Positions 1 through 6,334 of a DNA stretch of 7,566 nt are shown piece after piece. Under the pieces are notes generated by a model. It did not search any database. It was not told the origin of the DNA and saw only the letters and a list, made by a program, of their open reading frames with translations. A program made the translations under genes and the position numbers. The stretch is from an uncultured Ruminococcus sp. Lineage in GTDB: Bacteria; Bacillota; Clostridia; Oscillospirales; Ruminococcaceae. The DNA lies in contig CAMWOX010000071.1 of NCBI GenBank assembly GCA_947175975.1, positions 1 through 7,566 on the forward strand, written 5' to 3'. How positions within the stretch are numbered: position 1 is the first letter of the stretch; each line of letters opens with the position of its first letter.

Positions 1-55
1 AATCAATCCGGAATGTTCCACGCAGGAAACGGCGATTTACGACCCTTGCGCACCG
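1..55. repeat. 55-bp exact direct repeat, left copy (internal nspC sequence at contig edge)
   Basis: These 55 bases are identical to positions 479-533, which lie inside nspC; the two copies diverge at the next base (c at 56 against g at 534). Read in the matching frame, this copy encodes NspC residues 142-159 (INPECSTQETAIYDPCAP) and then runs into a stop after HGKL. It therefore does not belong in front of the nspC start codon and offers no Shine-Dalgarno site. An exact repeat of 55 bases at the very edge of a sequence is what a de Bruijn assembler using k=55 would leave, which is an inference. A real tandem duplication with a 478-bp period is the alternative. Confidence 0.95.
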
Positions 56-56
56 C

Positions 57-1259
57 ATGGCAAATTATAATAATTTAAATAATTTAAATAATGGTCAGCT
101 CCTGGCACTGGTTCATACCACACAGACACCGGCATATGTACTGGATGAAGCAAAGCTAATCCATAATCTGCAAGTTCTGAAACTCGTCCAGGATCAGTCC
201 GGCTGTAAAATCTTACTGGCACAGAAAGCTTTTTCGATGTTTGCTGTCTATCCCCTGCTCTCGGAATATCTGGACGGCACGACAGCAAGTGGTCTATATG
301 AAGCTCGGTTAGGACGGGAACACTTCCCCGGCGAAGTACACATCTTCTCCCCTGCTTATCGTTTCACGGATATGCTGGAAATTGCAGAAATTGCAGATCA
401 TATTGTATATAACTCACTCCGGCAGTTTGAACAACTCTCGCATATCTGTCAGAATGCCGGAAAAAGTATCGGATTAAGAATCAATCCGGAATGTTCCACG
501 CAGGAAACGGCGATTTACGACCCTTGCGCACCGGGTTCCAGACTTGGGATTCTCGCAGAAGATCTGAATAAATTCGCAAATCATCATAAAGACCTGATGC
601 GCCGGGTGGACGGTCTGCATTTCCACACGCTTTGTGAACAGAACGCTGACGCTCTGGAATGCACACTCAAAGCTGTAGAAGAAAAATTCAGCAAATATTT
701 ATACAAATGCAAATGGGTGAATTTCGGTGGTGGCCATCACATCACAAGACCGGATTATGACCGGGACTTATTAATCAGATTAATTAAAAATTTCTCTGAA
801 AAATATCAGGTACAGGTTTATTTAGAACCCGGTGAAGCGATTGCCCTGAATGCCGGCTATCTCGTGACGGAAATTCTGGATATTGTAGAGAATCACGGCA
901 CAAAAATTCTGATTTTGGACACTTCCGCAAGCTGTCACATGCCGGATGTTCTGGAAATGCCTTATAAACCGCCGTTATTTGATGCCGGTCAGCCAGGCGA
1001 AAAAAGATACACTTACAGATTATCTTCCTATACATGCCTTGCCGGGGACATCATCGGCGATTACAGTTTTGACCATGAATTACAGATCGGCGATCGTTTG
1101 TGCTTTGAAGATATGATGATTTATTCTATGGTAAAAAATAACACATTCAACGGCATGCCCCTGCCGGATATCGGGATTCTGCATAAAAATTATAATCAGT
1201 ATCATTATGAAATCCTAAAAAAATTTGATTATCAGGATTTCAAGGAGCGTTTATCATGA
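57..1259 (+). CDS. nspC: Carboxynorspermidine/carboxyspermidine decarboxylase
   Basis: A PLP-dependent fold-III decarboxylase that removes CO2 from carboxyspermidine (or carboxynorspermidine) to give spermidine (or norspermidine) in the cytoplasm. The 400 residues match the family along the whole length. The PLP lysine is K57 in LLAQKAFSMF, followed by the DGTTASGLYEARLG segment. Next come HFHTLCEQNAD, the phosphate-binding VNFGGGHHITRPDYD, YLEPGEA (E257), and the C-terminal active-site cysteine C327 in YTCLAGD. FNGMPLPDI and FDYQDFKERLS close the protein. The N-terminus has roughly 17 more residues than Vibrio NspC before the conserved TPAYVLDE block, and this stretch is Asn/Leu-rich. The ATG at 57 directly abuts a suspicious repeat (1-55) and has no ribosome site, so the true start and upstream DNA are uncertain. 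The stop overlaps the aguA start as ATGA. Next to aguA and aguB, the likely substrate is carboxyspermidine; this is inferred from context. Confidence 0.93.
   Translation: MANYNNLNNLNNGQLLALVHTTQTPAYVLDEAKLIHNLQVLKLVQDQSGCKILLAQKAFSMFAVYPLLSEYLDGTTASGLYEARLGREHFPGEVHIFSPAYRFTDMLEIAEIADHIVYNSLRQFEQLSHICQNAGKSIGLRINPECSTQETAIYDPCAPGSRLGILAEDLNKFANHHKDLMRRVDGLHFHTLCEQNADALECTLKAVEEKFSKYLYKCKWVNFGGGHHITRPDYDRDLLIRLIKNFSEKYQVQVYLEPGEAIALNAGYLVTEILDIVENHGTKILILDTSASCHMPDVLEMPYKPPLFDAGQPGEKRYTYRLSSYTCLAGDIIGDYSFDHELQIGDRLCFEDMMIYSMVKNNTFNGMPLPDIGILHKNYNQYHYEILKKFDYQDFKERLS
479..533. repeat. 55-bp exact direct repeat, internal copy within nspC
   Basis: This is the copy of bases 1-55 in its proper place. 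It is in frame within nspC and encodes the family-conserved RINPECS region between the PLP-lysine segment and HFHTLCEQ. Since the protein reads smoothly across both edges here, this is the native copy and the one at the left edge is displaced. Confidence 0.95.
1242..1247 (+). promoter_or_regulatory. Ribosome binding site of aguA
   Basis: AAGGAG lies inside the last codons of nspC, 8 bases before the aguA ATG at 1256. Together with the ATGA stop/start overlap it fixes the aguA start and suggests coupled translation. Confidence 0.85.
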
Positions 1260-2359
1260 CGACACCCAAACAGGACGGATTTTTCATGCCAGCGGAATTT
1301 GACCGTCATCAGGCAACAATCATGATTTTCCCGGAACGTCCCGGCTCGTGGGTCTATGACGCAAAGCCAGCTTTGCCGAGCTTTCTGGAAATCTTCAAGG
1401 CAATTACAAAAAGCGAATTGTTATATTTAATTGTCAGCAAAAAGAAACTCTCCCAGGCGAAAGCATTCATCCGGGAGAATCAGCTCCGGAATGTCCGGTT
1501 ATTGCAGATTGAACAAAATGACGCATGGGCGAGAGATACAGCTCCCACGTTCGTGAACCATCTGCATACCGGGGAAGTCCGGGGAATTGACTGGCAGTTT
1601 AACGCCTGGGGAGGTTCTGTGGACGGCTTATACACAGACTGGCAAGCAGATAATGCCTTAGCAAAAAATTTCTGTTCGCAGACAGGACTTGCCTGTTATA
1701 ATGCACAGCATTTTGTCCTGGAGGGCGGATCGATTCATAGTAACGGTCGGGACTGTATCATGACAACGGAGGCTTGTTTATTAAGCAAGGGCAGGAATCC
1801 GGAGCTTGACAAAAAGCAGATTACAGAGATACTCTGCGAGTATCTCAATGCAGAACGTGTGATCTGGCTGCCACGGGGGATCTACAATGATGAGACAAAC
1901 GAACATGTAGACAATATCTGTGCATTTGTCAATCCGGAAGAAGTCGTCTTAGCCTGGACGGATGATCAGAATGACCCGCAGTATGCATTATCGAAAGCCT
2001 GTCTGGAAGTCCTGGAACAGGAAAATTTAAAAGTTCACAAATTGCCGATTCCGGAACATCCTGTCTGTGTCACAGAACAGGATTTACAAGGCTATGTGTT
2101 TGCACCCGGCGAGGATACAAGAGAAGTCGGGGAACGGCTTGCCGGATCTTATGTGAATTTTTATTTTACAAACCAGGCTGTCTTACTGCCACAGTTCGGC
2201 GGTGAGAACATCCGGAGTGATGAAACGGCAATCCGGCTTATGGAGAAATTATGCCCGGATCGGGAGATCATCCCCATCCCGGCAAGAGAATTACTGCTCG
2301 GCGGTGGCAACATTCACTGTCTGACACAGCAGATCCCGTCAGGAAGGAGAATATTATGA
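1256..2359 (+). CDS. aguA: Agmatine deiminase
   Basis: Hydrolyses agmatine to N-carbamoylputrescine and ammonia in the cytoplasm; it belongs to the peptidyl-arginine deiminase (PAD_porph) family with a beta/alpha propeller fold. The 367 residues match the usual length of about 365-370. Visible landmarks are FMPAEFDRHQATIMIFPERPGSW at the N-terminus and the substrate-binding NDAWARDTAP. These are followed by DWQFNAWGG and the HFVLEGGSIHSNG block. The catalytic NEHVDN has H217 and D219. The nucleophile is C355 in GGGNIHCLTQQIP near the C-terminus, so the catalytic set appears complete. The ATG at 1256 overlaps the nspC stop (ATGA) and has an AAGGAG site. The stop TGA overlaps the aguB ATG in the same way. 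Its product is the substrate of the next gene, which strongly supports the assignment over an arginine or peptidyl-arginine deiminase. Confidence 0.96.
   Translation: MTTPKQDGFFMPAEFDRHQATIMIFPERPGSWVYDAKPALPSFLEIFKAITKSELLYLIVSKKKLSQAKAFIRENQLRNVRLLQIEQNDAWARDTAPTFVNHLHTGEVRGIDWQFNAWGGSVDGLYTDWQADNALAKNFCSQTGLACYNAQHFVLEGGSIHSNGRDCIMTTEACLLSKGRNPELDKKQITEILCEYLNAERVIWLPRGIYNDETNEHVDNICAFVNPEEVVLAWTDDQNDPQYALSKACLEVLEQENLKVHKLPIPEHPVCVTEQDLQGYVFAPGEDTREVGERLAGSYVNFYFTNQAVLLPQFGGENIRSDETAIRLMEKLCPDREIIPIPARELLLGGGNIHCLTQQIPSGRRIL
2341..2350 (+). promoter_or_regulatory. Ribosome binding site that decides the aguB start
   Basis: AGGAAGGAGA is placed 5 bases before the ATG at 2356. It shows that aguB begins there, not at the in-frame ATG at 2251, which would add 35 residues encoded within aguA that have no nitrilase character. 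Confidence 0.88.
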
Positions 2360-3225
2360 TTGTTTCAGCAATCCAGATGCAATGCACGGAAAATCCATCT
2401 GAAAATATCACCAATGCAGAAAAGCTTGTCCGGGAAGCGGCATCACAGAATGCAAATGTAATCTTACTGCCGGAATTATTCGAAAGAAACTACTTCTGTC
2501 AGGAGAGAAGATATGAGTATTATCAGTTTGCAGCTCCAGTACAGGAAAATCCGGCTGTTCAGCATTTTTCAAAACTTTGCAAGGAATTAAAAATCGTTAT
2601 GCCGATCAGTTTCTATGAGAAAGAGCAGAATAGATTATTTAATTCAATTGCAATGCTTGACGCTAACGGAGAGATTCTTGGTGTTTATCGGAAAACACAT
2701 ATTCCAGATGATCATTTCTATCAGGAAAAATTCTATTTCACACCGGGAGATACCGGATTCCGTGTCTGGAATACAGCATATGGCAAAGTTGGTGTTGGAA
2801 TCTGCTGGGATCAATGGTTTCCGGAAACTGCCAGAGCAATGGCATTACAGGGTGCAGAAATTTTGTGCTATCCGACAGCGATCGGCTCGGAACCGATTCT
2901 GAATTGTGATAGTATGCCGCACTGGCGTAGATGCATGCAGGGACATGCAGCGGCAAATATCATTCCTGTGATTGCTGCCAATCGTTATGGCTTAGAATCC
3001 GTGAAACCCTGTGCAGAAAATGCCAATCAGGAATCGAGCTTATTATTCTATGGATCATCTTTTATTACAGACGAAACAGGAGAAATCCTGCAACAGGCGG
3101 ATCGTGAAGGTGATGCTGTCCTGATCCAAGAACTGGATCTTGACCAAATCAATAAAGCTCGTCTGGAATGGGGCTTATTCCGGGACAGAAGACCAGAATG
3201 CTATCAGACGATAACAAAACAGTAA
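2356..3225 (+). CDS. aguB: N-carbamoylputrescine amidohydrolase
   Basis: A carbon-nitrogen hydrolase (nitrilase superfamily) that cleaves N-carbamoylputrescine to putrescine, CO2 and ammonia, completing the agmatine-to-putrescine route begun by AguA. The 289 residues match the family length. The nitrilase Glu-Lys-Cys triad is visible: E40 in LLPELFERNYF, K113 in VYRKTHIPD, and C150 in GVGICWDQWFPE. PTAIGSEP, the HAAANIIPVIAANRYG block and FYGSSFITDETGEIL are also typical of plant and bacterial AguB enzymes. The start at 2356 is chosen because of the strong ribosome site and the ATGA overlap with the aguA stop. It is the last gene of the operon: a hairpin terminator follows the TAA immediately. 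Specificity for carbamoylputrescine over related amides rests on sequence character plus the adjacent aguA. Confidence 0.96.
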   Translation: MIVSAIQMQCTENPSENITNAEKLVREAASQNANVILLPELFERNYFCQERRYEYYQFAAPVQENPAVQHFSKLCKELKIVMPISFYEKEQNRLFNSIAMLDANGEILGVYRKTHIPDDHFYQEKFYFTPGDTGFRVWNTAYGKVGVGICWDQWFPETARAMALQGAEILCYPTAIGSEPILNCDSMPHWRRCMQGHAAANIIPVIAANRYGLESVKPCAENANQESSLLFYGSSFITDETGEILQQADREGDAVLIQELDLDQINKARLEWGLFRDRRPECYQTITKQ

Positions 3226-3227
3226 AA

Positions 3228-3265
3228 AACAAACTCCTCTGCCTAAAAAGACAGAGGAGTCTGTT
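3228..3265. terminator. Bidirectional intrinsic terminator between convergent aguB and trkH
   Basis: A perfect 9-bp stem (ACTCCTCTG at 3233-3241 with CAGAGGAGT at 3252-3260) encloses a 10-base loop. The stem extends by AACA/TGTT after one mismatch. On the minus strand it is followed at once by TTTGTTTTTT, a strong U-tract for ending the trkA-trkH transcript; this tract reaches into the aguB stop codon. On the plus strand the downstream sequence is only T-rich (tgttatatcatatt, with TTTTTT at 3277-3282), so termination of aguB is likely but weaker. Confidence 0.88.
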
Positions 3266-3273
3266 ATATCATA

Positions 3274-4710
3274 TTATTTTTTGCGGATCGTAAATAATAC
3301 CAGCATCGGGTAAATTTCCAGTCTGCCAAGTAGCATGTCCAGACTTAATAAAATTTTTGCCCAGGAAGAAAACCCGGAGAAATTTCCGGATGGACTGATT
3401 TCACCCAGTCCGGGACCGACGTTATTCAGACAAGTAATCACGGCTGTGACTGTTGTCGGAATATCATGCCCATCAATTGAGAGAAGCAAAGCAGAAATCG
3501 CCAGTAGTAACATAAATACAACAAAATAAAAACTCACACCCCGAATAACTTCCTTGTCAATCGCTTTCCCATCGCATTTGATTGTCACAACAGAACGAGG
3601 ATTCAGTACACACTTGATCTCACGTAATGCAGTTTTGAACATAATCAGAATCCGCATGACTTTCAGACCACCGCCGGTAGAGCCTGCACAGCCTCCGATG
3701 AACATTAATAATAACAAGATCATCTGGGAAAAGAAAGGCCATTCGGTAAAATCTGCTGTTGCAAAGCCTGCTGTGGAAATCACTGTGAGTACCTGGAATG
3801 ACGAATAACGAAAGGATTTGAAGAAATTCCCGTAAATAGGGATGATATTCACTGCAATCACAATGGAAGCTGTGAAAACGATAGCCAAAAATAGTCTTAA
3901 TTCTTCATTCTTGAACACTTGCAGAAATTTTTTACTTAATAATAAATAATACATCGTAAAATTCACGGAAAACAACAACATAAAGACTGTAATGACAACA
4001 TCAATATAAACGCTATCATAATCTGCAATGCTGTTATTTGTCATACCAAAACCACCTGTTCCAGCAGTTGCAAACGCATGATTCAGAGCCTCAAAGAATG
4101 TCATTTTGCTGCATGTCAGCAAAATCGTTTCCAATGCGGTAAGTGCAATATAAATTCCATAGAGAATCCTCACAGAAAAACTCATTTTGGAAGTTAATTT
4201 TCCAGCGGTCGGTCCAGGAGATTCTGCTCTCACAAGATGCATTGTGCGAGTATCATTCTGTGGCACAACTGCCAAAATGAATACCAGAACACCCATGCCG
4301 CCGAGCCAATGGGAAAAACTCCTCCAGAATAAACAGGCATTCGAGACGGATTCAATATCATTCAGAATAGTAGATCCTGTTGTTGTAAATCCAGAGGCTG
4401 TTTCAAAAATGGCATCCGCAAAATTCGGAATCTCTCCGGATAGGACATATGGCACAGCACCCAAAACTGAAACCAAAATCCATGTCGCTGTAACAGTTGC
4501 CATTCCCTCACGGGTGTAAATTTCTTTATTTTCTGGCTTCTTCAGTGTGATCAGAGTCCCGAACAGGATCAGGACACCTGCCGTGACAGCAAATGCAATA
4601 AAGCTAGCGGATTCCTTATAGATTATCCCTACAACAAATGGCAAGAGCATTAATATGCCCAGAATCCGGATCATCTGTCCTGTCAGATAACCGATCATTT
4701 TATAATTCAT
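3274..4710 (-). CDS. trkH: Trk-type potassium uptake protein, membrane subunit TrkH
   Basis: The K+-translocating subunit of a Trk/Ktr system in the cytoplasmic membrane. The 478 residues form the four-repeat membrane-pore-membrane plan of the superfamily. The four filter loops are ASGFTTTGST (105-114), FATAGTGGFG (213-222), ISTAGFATADF (311-321) and LNNVGPGLGE (428-437). The segment GGCAGSTGGGLKVMR (339-353) holds the conserved intramembrane gating loop. The N-terminus MNYKMIGYLTGQM resembles other clostridial TrkH proteins, and the size fits TrkH rather than the shorter KtrB (about 445). The gene starts two bases after the trkA stop with only a weak AGGCAGG-type site about 10 bases upstream, so translation probably depends on coupling to trkA. 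The gene ends at the convergent terminator shared with aguB. Coupling to H+ or Na+ cannot be read from the sequence. Confidence 0.95.
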   Translation of the reverse strand: MNYKMIGYLTGQMIRILGILMLLPFVVGIIYKESASFIAFAVTAGVLILFGTLITLKKPENKEIYTREGMATVTATWILVSVLGAVPYVLSGEIPNFADAIFETASGFTTTGSTILNDIESVSNACLFWRSFSHWLGGMGVLVFILAVVPQNDTRTMHLVRAESPGPTAGKLTSKMSFSVRILYGIYIALTALETILLTCSKMTFFEALNHAFATAGTGGFGMTNNSIADYDSVYIDVVITVFMLLFSVNFTMYYLLLSKKFLQVFKNEELRLFLAIVFTASIVIAVNIIPIYGNFFKSFRYSSFQVLTVISTAGFATADFTEWPFFSQMILLLLMFIGGCAGSTGGGLKVMRILIMFKTALREIKCVLNPRSVVTIKCDGKAIDKEVIRGVSFYFVVFMLLLAISALLLSIDGHDIPTTVTAVITCLNNVGPGLGEISPSGNFSGFSSWAKILLSLDMLLGRLEIYPMLVLFTIRKK

Positions 4711-4712
4711 GA

Positions 4713-6086
4713 TTATCTGCCTGCCTCTTCTGGCTGAAACATGGCATCCAGACTCGCCACTTTCTGCCTGGTTGTGACAATAATTACACTGTCATTCAGT
4801 TTTAAACAGTCATCACCAGTAGGAATAATTCTTTTATTATTCCGAATAATTCCAGCAATTAGAAAACCTGTTACACTTTTTAATTTCTTCAACGGCACAC
4901 CAATATATTTTGCATTGCCACGCACAATAAATTCAATTGCTTCCAGTTTATCATCTGCTAATCTGTAAAGTGTATTAATATTACTTCCCTGAGAATTTTC
5001 TTTTCCTCGGATATATTGCAGAATCAATGCCGCCGTTGTATTTTTAGGAGAAACAATATTTTCCAGACCTACGCTGTCAGAAATCGGGAGAAGTGATGTC
5101 CTGTTAATCTTTGTGACAATCTTGTTGACACCGATCTTTTTGGCATAGAGTGACAGAATAATATTCTCTTCATCAATCCCTGTGAGTGTAATACAAGCAT
5201 CTGCATTTGCAAGCCCTTCTTCCAATAAAATATCCTGATCTGTACCATCTGCACAGATAATAGATGCCTTTGGAAACCATTCACTCAGCTGTTCACAGCG
5301 TTCAAGATTCTGCTCAATGATTTTGACCTGCATTCCCAGTTCCAGCAACTGTCTTACCAGATAATAACTAATCTTTCCGCCGCCGACAATCACAGCGGAA
5401 CGAATCCGGTTTTTCACGTCACCAACCTGTTTATAAAACTTGGATAACTCACTGTGGGCAGCCGTAATATAAATTCTGTCATTGCCACGGAGAACGAAAT
5501 TTCCATCCGGAATGAAACACTGATCCTCCCGCATAACAGCACACACCAGCAATCTCAGTTTCATTTTTGAGGGCAGAGCCGATAATACCAGACCATCCAT
5601 GATGCCTCCAGGCGTGACACGCATTTCTGCAAGTTCTATACGCCCATTTGCAAAACTTTCCACATGAATTGCATTCGGATAACGAAGCATTCTTGCAATC
5701 TCATTTGCTGTCTGATATTCCGGATTGATCATCATGCTAATATCCAGTTCTTCACGCATAAACACAATCTGTTCAGAGAACATAGGATTCCGCACCCTGG
5801 CGATTGCATGTCTCGCACCACACTTACGTGCCATCATACAACACATAATATTTGTCTCATCTGAATCTGTCATCGCAATGACAACATGTGCCTGTTCGAC
5901 ACCTGCCGACAGCAAATCTTTCACAATCAGACCATTTCCGGTGATACCCTGTGCATCGAAATTATCCACCACACTAATAGCCAGATCAGAATTAATATCC
6001 ATTACTGTTACATCATGTTCTTCCTGGCAGAGCGTCCGGGTGAGAATACTTCCGGCTTTCCCACACCCCACAATTAAAATATTCAA
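4713..6086 (-). CDS. trkA: Trk potassium transport regulatory subunit TrkA (double RCK)
   Basis: The cytosolic ring-forming subunit that binds nucleotides and gates TrkH. With a start at the TTG at 6086 the protein is 457 residues, close to the 458 of E. coli TrkA. Its order is RCK_N (GCGKAG, residues 7-12, with acidic D30 ending strand 2), RCK_C (about 138-220), a second RCK_N (VIVGGGKIS at 232-240, E258) and a second RCK_C (about 370-450). The TTG start is preferred because AAAAGGAG lies 9 bases upstream and the resulting N-terminus, MNILIVGCGKAG, matches the family. An in-frame ATG at 6107 has no ribosome site and would translate through that AAAAGGAG. The second Rossmann motif is GGGKIS, so it lacks the usual third glycine (GxGxxG), as is common in the second half of TrkA proteins. 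It is co-transcribed with trkH from the promoter at 6139-6167. Confidence 0.95.
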   Translation of the reverse strand: MNILIVGCGKAGSILTRTLCQEEHDVTVMDINSDLAISVVDNFDAQGITGNGLIVKDLLSAGVEQAHVVIAMTDSDETNIMCCMMARKCGARHAIARVRNPMFSEQIVFMREELDISMMINPEYQTANEIARMLRYPNAIHVESFANGRIELAEMRVTPGGIMDGLVLSALPSKMKLRLLVCAVMREDQCFIPDGNFVLRGNDRIYITAAHSELSKFYKQVGDVKNRIRSAVIVGGGKISYYLVRQLLELGMQVKIIEQNLERCEQLSEWFPKASIICADGTDQDILLEEGLANADACITLTGIDEENIILSLYAKKIGVNKIVTKINRTSLLPISDSVGLENIVSPKNTTAALILQYIRGKENSQGSNINTLYRLADDKLEAIEFIVRGNAKYIGVPLKKLKSVTGFLIAGIIRNNKRIIPTGDDCLKLNDSVIIVTTRQKVASLDAMFQPEEAGR

Positions 6087-6095
6087 TTTAATATG

Positions 6096-6103
6096 CTCCT
6101 TTT
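6096..6103 (-). promoter_or_regulatory. Ribosome binding site that decides the trkA TTG start
   Basis: On the minus strand AAAAGGAG lies 9 bases ahead of TTG (6086-6084). It is flanked by ATGC and GCAT (6107-6104 and 6096-6093), which could form a weak 4-bp stem exposing most of the site in its loop. Confidence 0.8.
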
Positions 6104-6115
6104 GCATCAAAAATC

Positions 6116-6131
6116 AGCAGTCTATACTGCT
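6116..6131. promoter_or_regulatory. Inverted repeat at the trkA transcription start (operator or 5' mRNA hairpin)
   Basis: AGCAGT and ACTGCT form a perfect 6-bp dyad around four bases. It begins about 8 bases after the -10 box of the trkA promoter, so it lies at or one base after the predicted +1. It could be a repressor operator or a stem-loop at the 5' end of the mRNA. The sequence alone does not decide between these, and no known regulator site is recognised. Confidence 0.5.
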
Positions 6132-6138
6132 ACTTACC

Positions 6139-6167
6139 ATTATAGTCTTATTTCAGATATTTGTCAA
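6139..6167 (-). promoter_or_regulatory. Housekeeping sigma promoter for trkA-trkH
   Basis: On the minus strand TTGACA (6167-6162), a 17-base spacer and TATAAT (6144-6139) form an exact consensus promoter. The predicted transcript start is near 6132, giving a leader of about 46 bases to the TTG start of trkA. The insertion-element left end begins only a few tens of bases upstream of the -35 box. Confidence 0.9.
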
Positions 6168-6222
6168 CTTATTTTTGAAATTTCTTAGAAAAATCTTGAC
6201 TAAGCCAGAATTTCATCAAATT

Positions 6223-6260
6223 GCGGCAGAATACCCCGACCTCTTGGGGAGGAATGCCGC
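6223..6260 (+). repeat. Left-end imperfect hairpin of the IS element
   Basis: GCGGCA (6223-6228) pairs with TGCCGC (6255-6260), and an inner CCCCGA (6234-6239) pairs with TTGGGG (6244-6249) including one G-T wobble. Facing 5-base internal loops separate the stems, and the apical loop is CCTC. Such subterminal imperfect hairpins are the sites recognised by TnpA on single-stranded IS200/IS605 ends. The position, about 20 bases before the tnpB promoter, fits. Confidence 0.7.
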
Positions 6261-6278
6261 CAATGTTTTAAAAAGCCA

Positions 6279-6307
6279 TTGACAAATCATTAAAAATATG
6301 ATATAAT
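6279..6307 (+). promoter_or_regulatory. Housekeeping sigma promoter for tnpB
   Basis: TTGACA (6279-6284), a 17-base spacer and TATAAT (6302-6307) match the consensus exactly. Transcription should start near 6314, about 20 bases before the tnpB ATG. It shares the nine bases TTGACAAAT with the trkA promoter on the other strand. Confidence 0.88.
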
Positions 6308-6320
6308 ATAAATTAGTGAA

Positions 6321-6328
6321 AAGAGGTG
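6321..6328 (+). promoter_or_regulatory. Ribosome binding site that decides the tnpB start
   Basis: AAGAGGTG ends 6 bases before the ATG at 6335. The longest reading frame would start at GTG 6326, but that codon is itself part of the ribosome site. A third in-frame ATG at 6344 is too far away. Confidence 0.75.
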
Positions 6329-6334
6329 AATGAA

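Noticed and set aside
2251..2355. Possible 35-residue N-terminal extension of AguB from the ATG at 2251.
   Set aside because: It lies in another frame within aguA, has a Pro/His/Arg-rich non-nitrilase character, and the strong ribosome site at 2341-2350 points to the ATG at 2356.
4187..4519. A 110-residue plus-strand frame opposite trkH.
   Set aside because: It is antisense to conserved pore-loop coding sequence, and no promoter or ribosome site is seen.
6184..6204. CTTAG/CTAAG inverted repeat with an 11-base gap, and the GAAATTTC palindrome at 6177-6184.
   Set aside because: They are too short and A/T-rich to separate from chance; there is no link to a known site.
5725..6282. A 185-residue plus-strand reading frame opposite the trkA N-terminal half.
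   Set aside because: It is antisense to a well-supported gene, has no recognisable domain or ribosome site, and its composition is that of reverse-read coding sequence.
6326..6334. GTG at 6326 as the tnpB start.
   Set aside because: The codon is part of the ribosome site itself, and the ATG at 6335 has correct spacing.
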